Assembly: GCA_030614305.1 (NCBI GenBank)
Contig: JAUWKH010000077.1
Location: forward strand, 1 to 7,558
DNA: 7,558 nucleotides
Reading direction: 5' to 3'
From: Bacteroidota bacterium
GTDB taxonomy: Bacteria > Bacteroidota > Bacteroidia > Bacteroidales > JADFUO01
Below the pieces are notes generated by a model. The model was given only the letters and a program-made list of their open reading frames with translations. It searched no databases and was not told where the DNA came from. This document shows positions 4,851 to 7,558 of the stretch, piece after piece. Made by a program: the position numbers and the translations under genes. Position 1 is the stretch's first letter. The number at the start of each line of letters is the position of its first letter.

Positions 4851-7558
4851 ATGAACAAAAACACCAAAGACAAAGTAACCCGTGAGTTTAAGCTAACTAC
4901 ACTGTCATTAAAAAATCGTAATACTATTTTTTTAATGATAATACTTTTAGCTGTTGCCGGTATTTCATCCTATATAAACAGCCAAAAAGAATTATTCCCC
5001 GAAATATACTACCCAACAATATTTGTTAAAACAATTTATCCGGGAAACACACCTGCTGACATTGAAAACCTGATTACCAGACCGCTTGAAAAAGAGATCC
5101 AAACAATAAACGGTATTAAGGAATTAAAGTCAACTTCAACACAGGACAATTCGGATATTTTTGTTGAATTTAAAACCGGCATAGTTATTAAAGATGCTTT
5201 GCAGGATGTTAAAGATGCCGTTGATAAAGCTAAAAGTGAATTGCCCGACGACTTAGCTCTTGACCCGACAGTAATGGATCTTGACTTTAATGAATTTCCA
5301 ATTATCAATATCAATTTATCAGGCGATTACAGTAAAACCGAACTTAAAGGATTTGCAGAATACCTTGAAGATGAAATTGAAAAAATTTCCGAAATTTCAA
5401 AAGTTGAACTCAGGGGCTTAGACAAAAGAGAAATTCAAATTAATATTGATATTCACAAATTAGAATCATTTGAATTAAACTTTAACGATATTGAAAATGC
5501 AATCGCCTTTGAAAATGTTTCAATATCTGGCGGTGACCTTAAAATTGATAAAACTACCCGATCAATCCGAACTATAGGTGAATTTACAAATATCAAGGAA
5601 ATTGAAGATATTATTGTAAAGCATGAAAAAGGTAATATTGTTTATCTTAAAGATGTTTCAGAGGTTATTGACGGATATGAAGATCCTTTGACTATTGCCA
5701 GATTAGACAGGCAAGCAGTAGTTTCTTTACAGGTAATTAAGAAAAGCGGTGAAAACTTATTATCTGCTACAGATAAAATTTTAAATATCCTTACACTCGC
5801 AAAAAATTCAAAGATATTACCAGAAAACCTGAAAATTACAATTTCAAACGACCAATCGAAATATGTAAGAAAGATGTTACATAACCTGGAAAACAACATA
5901 ATAATGGGTATTATTTTTGTTATTCTGGTATTGTTCTTCTTTTTAGGATTCAGAAATGCACTTTTTGTTGGTATTGCCATTCCAATGTCAATGTTTATAT
6001 CTTTTACCGTGTTAAGCTTATTAGGTTCATCAATAAATATGATGGTGCTTTTCGGATTGGTTCTCGCCTTAGGAATGTTGGTTGATAATGCAATTGTTGT
6101 TGTTGAAAATATTTATCGTTTTATACAACGAGGCTATTCTTTATTTAATGCCGCCAAGCTGGCGGTTGGTGAAATTTCTCTTGCAATTATTGCATCTACT
6201 GCCACAACACTTGCCGCATTCTTTCCATTGGTTTTTTGGCCCGGTATTATGGGTGAGTTTATGAAATATCTGCCAATTACTTTGATAATTGTTTTAACTT
6301 CTTCATTATTTGTTGCTTTGATAATCATACCCGTTTTAGCGTCAACATTTATCAAAAAAGATATTGAAAAGAAAAAACCCAATAAAAAAAGAGCTTTTAT
6401 TACAGTTGCCATAATGTTGGCAATAGCTGTTTTGTTTTACATTACTAACATCCCATTATTTGGAAGTCTCTTAATAATATTTTCTATTCTGATACTTTTA
6501 AATCTTTTTGTTTTGGCTAATGCGGCAAACTGGTTTCAAAATACTTTTTTAGTAAAACTTGAATATTTTTATTTAAAAATCCTAAAATTTATCTTACGAG
6601 GACCAAGACCGACAATAACTATAATATGTACATTTTTATTGCTATTTCTTACAATAGTATTCTTTATTGCACGGAGAACAAATATTTTACTTTTTCCGGA
6701 AAATGAACCTACATACATAAATGTCATTGCCGAGCTTCCAATTGGTTCGGATATTACTGCTACCGATACTTTTATGAAAGAACTTGAAGAAGAAATCTTC
6801 ATATTAGTTGAACCTTATCAGAAAAACATAAAATCCATTCTCACAACAATTGGTCAGGGAGTTGTGGGGCAAGATGATTTCCCGATTGGAAATACTCCAA
6901 ATAAAGGAATGACAACAATATCATTTGTAGATTATGAAGACAGGAAAGGAATTAGCACATCTGAAGTATTAAAAAAAATTAGTAATAATATATTAGGAAA
7001 ATATCCAGGCATTCAATTTACTTTTGAGAAAAACAGAATGGGGCCTCCCACCGGAAAACCCATTAATATTGAAATTTCAGGAAAAGATTTTAATAAATTA
7101 CTTGCTTTAACAGATTCTATTGAGCAAGTTATTGATAAAGAAAATATTGATGGTATTGAAGGTCTTAAAATAGATCTGGATGTTGGAATGCCCGAATTAT
7201 TGATAAACATTAACAGGGAAAGAGCAAGAAGGTTTGGTTTGTCAACTGCTCAAATTGCAAGCACAATAAGAACAGCTTTATTCGGAAAAGAAATATCCGA
7301 TTATAAGGAAGGCGAAGATGAATACCCGATTCAATTACGCCTTGATAAAAAATACAGAAATAGTATTTCTTCATTAATGAACCAAAAAATCACGTTCAGG
7401 AGCCAATCATCCGGAAAAATTATGCAGGTTCCAATTTCATCGGTTGCTGATTTCACTTACAGCACAACCTATGGTGCAGTAAAAAGAATAGACATGAACA
7501 GGGTTATTACATTATATTCAAATGTTATTGAGGGACATAATCCAACTAAAATCAATAA
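4851..7558 (+). CDS. RND-family efflux transporter permease (AcrB-like), 3' partial
   Basis: The frame is open from the ATG at 4851 through 902 codons to the right edge, with no stop and no sign of a frameshift. Visible in order: TM1 at 24-44; the first periplasmic porter region with YPGNTPADIE at 63-72 and RPLEKEI at 78-84; TM2-TM6 at about 350-367, 370-391, 397-420, 442-463 and 475-500; two extra hydrophobic segments at about 515-531 and 535-556; TM7 at 588-606; then the second periplasmic loop. The proton-relay motif in TM4 is LGMLVDNAIVVVEN (407-420), so the first Asp of the AcrB pair is kept (D412) and the second is Asn (N413). The sequence stops in the region matching AcrB at about residue 840; TM8-TM12, including the relay Lys of TM10, fall outside. 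It pumps substrates out using the proton gradient with the adaptor and channel encoded upstream; HAE-type by similarity, substrate unknown. Confidence 0.97.
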   Translation, partial: MNKNTKDKVTREFKLTTLSLKNRNTIFLMIILLAVAGISSYINSQKELFPEIYYPTIFVKTIYPGNTPADIENLITRPLEKEIQTINGIKELKSTSTQDNSDIFVEFKTGIVIKDALQDVKDAVDKAKSELPDDLALDPTVMDLDFNEFPIININLSGDYSKTELKGFAEYLEDEIEKISEISKVELRGLDKREIQINIDIHKLESFELNFNDIENAIAFENVSISGGDLKIDKTTRSIRTIGEFTNIKEIEDIIVKHEKGNIVYLKDVSEVIDGYEDPLTIARLDRQAVVSLQVIKKSGENLLSATDKILNILTLAKNSKILPENLKITISNDQSKYVRKMLHNLENNIIMGIIFVILVLFFFLGFRNALFVGIAIPMSMFISFTVLSLLGSSINMMVLFGLVLALGMLVDNAIVVVENIYRFIQRGYSLFNAAKLAVGEISLAIIASTATTLAAFFPLVFWPGIMGEFMKYLPITLIIVLTSSLFVALIIIPVLASTFIKKDIEKKKPNKKRAFITVAIMLAIAVLFYITNIPLFGSLLIIFSILILLNLFVLANAANWFQNTFLVKLEYFYLKILKFILRGPRPTITIICTFLLLFLTIVFFIARRTNILLFPENEPTYINVIAELPIGSDITATDTFMKELEEEIFILVEPYQKNIKSILTTIGQGVVGQDDFPIGNTPNKGMTTISFVDYEDRKGISTSEVLKKISNNILGKYPGIQFTFEKNRMGPPTGKPINIEISGKDFNKLLALTDSIEQVIDKENIDGIEGLKIDLDVGMPELLININRERARRFGLSTAQIASTIRTALFGKEISDYKEGEDEYPIQLRLDKKYRNSISSLMNQKITFRSQSSGKIMQVPISSVADFTYSTTYGAVKRIDMNRVITLYSNVIEGHNPTKIN

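Noticed and set aside
4828..4854. An 8-codon mini-ORF (MIKNPATK) whose TGA overlaps the RND start as ATGA, suggesting translational coupling
   Set aside because: It is very short, has no ribosome binding site, and fits chance in an AT-rich gap.
6082..6264. A 60-codon open frame on the + strand inside the RND gene
   Set aside because: It is an out-of-frame shadow of the strongly conserved TM4-TM5 region of the RND protein, with low-complexity Leu-rich translation.
5036..7210. Several minus-strand open frames of 65-112 codons opposite the RND gene
   Set aside because: All lie antisense to a continuous conserved coding frame, show Ser/Ile-rich translations without recognisable domains, and have no promoter or leader of their own.
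1..7558. Search for a novel multi-gene system, CRISPR array, RNA gene or mobile element
   Set aside because: The four downstream genes are a standard TetR-controlled tripartite RND efflux operon and the first gene is a standard T9SS cargo; no repeats in array form, tRNA-like folds, transposase motifs or unexplained stretches over 133 bp were seen.

Overview
The window looks like an ordinary, AT-rich stretch of a Bacteroidota chromosome. Four things point there: a C-terminal type IX secretion (T9SS) sorting domain on the first gene; a TAnnTTTG-type promoter element ahead of the second; A-rich leaders without Shine-Dalgarno sequences before every complete gene; and hand-counted GC of about 27-32% in sampled lines of the pump operon. 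All five genes lie on the + strand. I cannot place the organism below phylum or class level.

Region 1 (left edge to 1508) is the 3' part of a gene for an exported protein. It has a BNR/Asp-box (sialidase-like) beta-propeller followed by a T9SS type A sorting domain. The reading frame is open to the left edge, so the true start and signal peptide lie outside the window. The gene seems functionally unrelated to what follows and is separated from it by 133 bp holding a good Bacteroidota-type promoter.

Region 2 (1600 to the right edge) is a tightly packed operon: a TetR-family regulator (1642-2274), a TolC-like outer membrane factor (2286-3683), a lipoprotein periplasmic adaptor of the HlyD/MFP type (3697-4824) and an RND inner-membrane transporter (4851 to beyond 7558). 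The gaps are 11, 13 and 26 bp. Together the last three encode all parts of a tripartite RND efflux pump. Protons would drive the RND protein, the adaptor would bridge the periplasm, and the TolC-like channel would open at the outer membrane. The TetR protein, as first gene of the same transcript, would be expected to repress the operon and itself until a ligand, probably a pump substrate, is bound. A 26-bp inverted repeat abutting the promoter is a possible operator. The pump's substrate cannot be read from the sequence.

The RND gene is by far the longest coding region and is cut by the right edge after 902 codons. Its last five or so transmembrane helices and its stop are missing. I found no tRNA, rRNA, CRISPR, insertion sequence or phage-like feature, and no evidence for a novel system. 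The points worth a second look are details: the candidate operator, two extra hydrophobic segments and an Asp-Asn TM4 motif in the RND protein, a clean coiled coil at the adaptor N-terminus, and a base-composition step inside the first gene.
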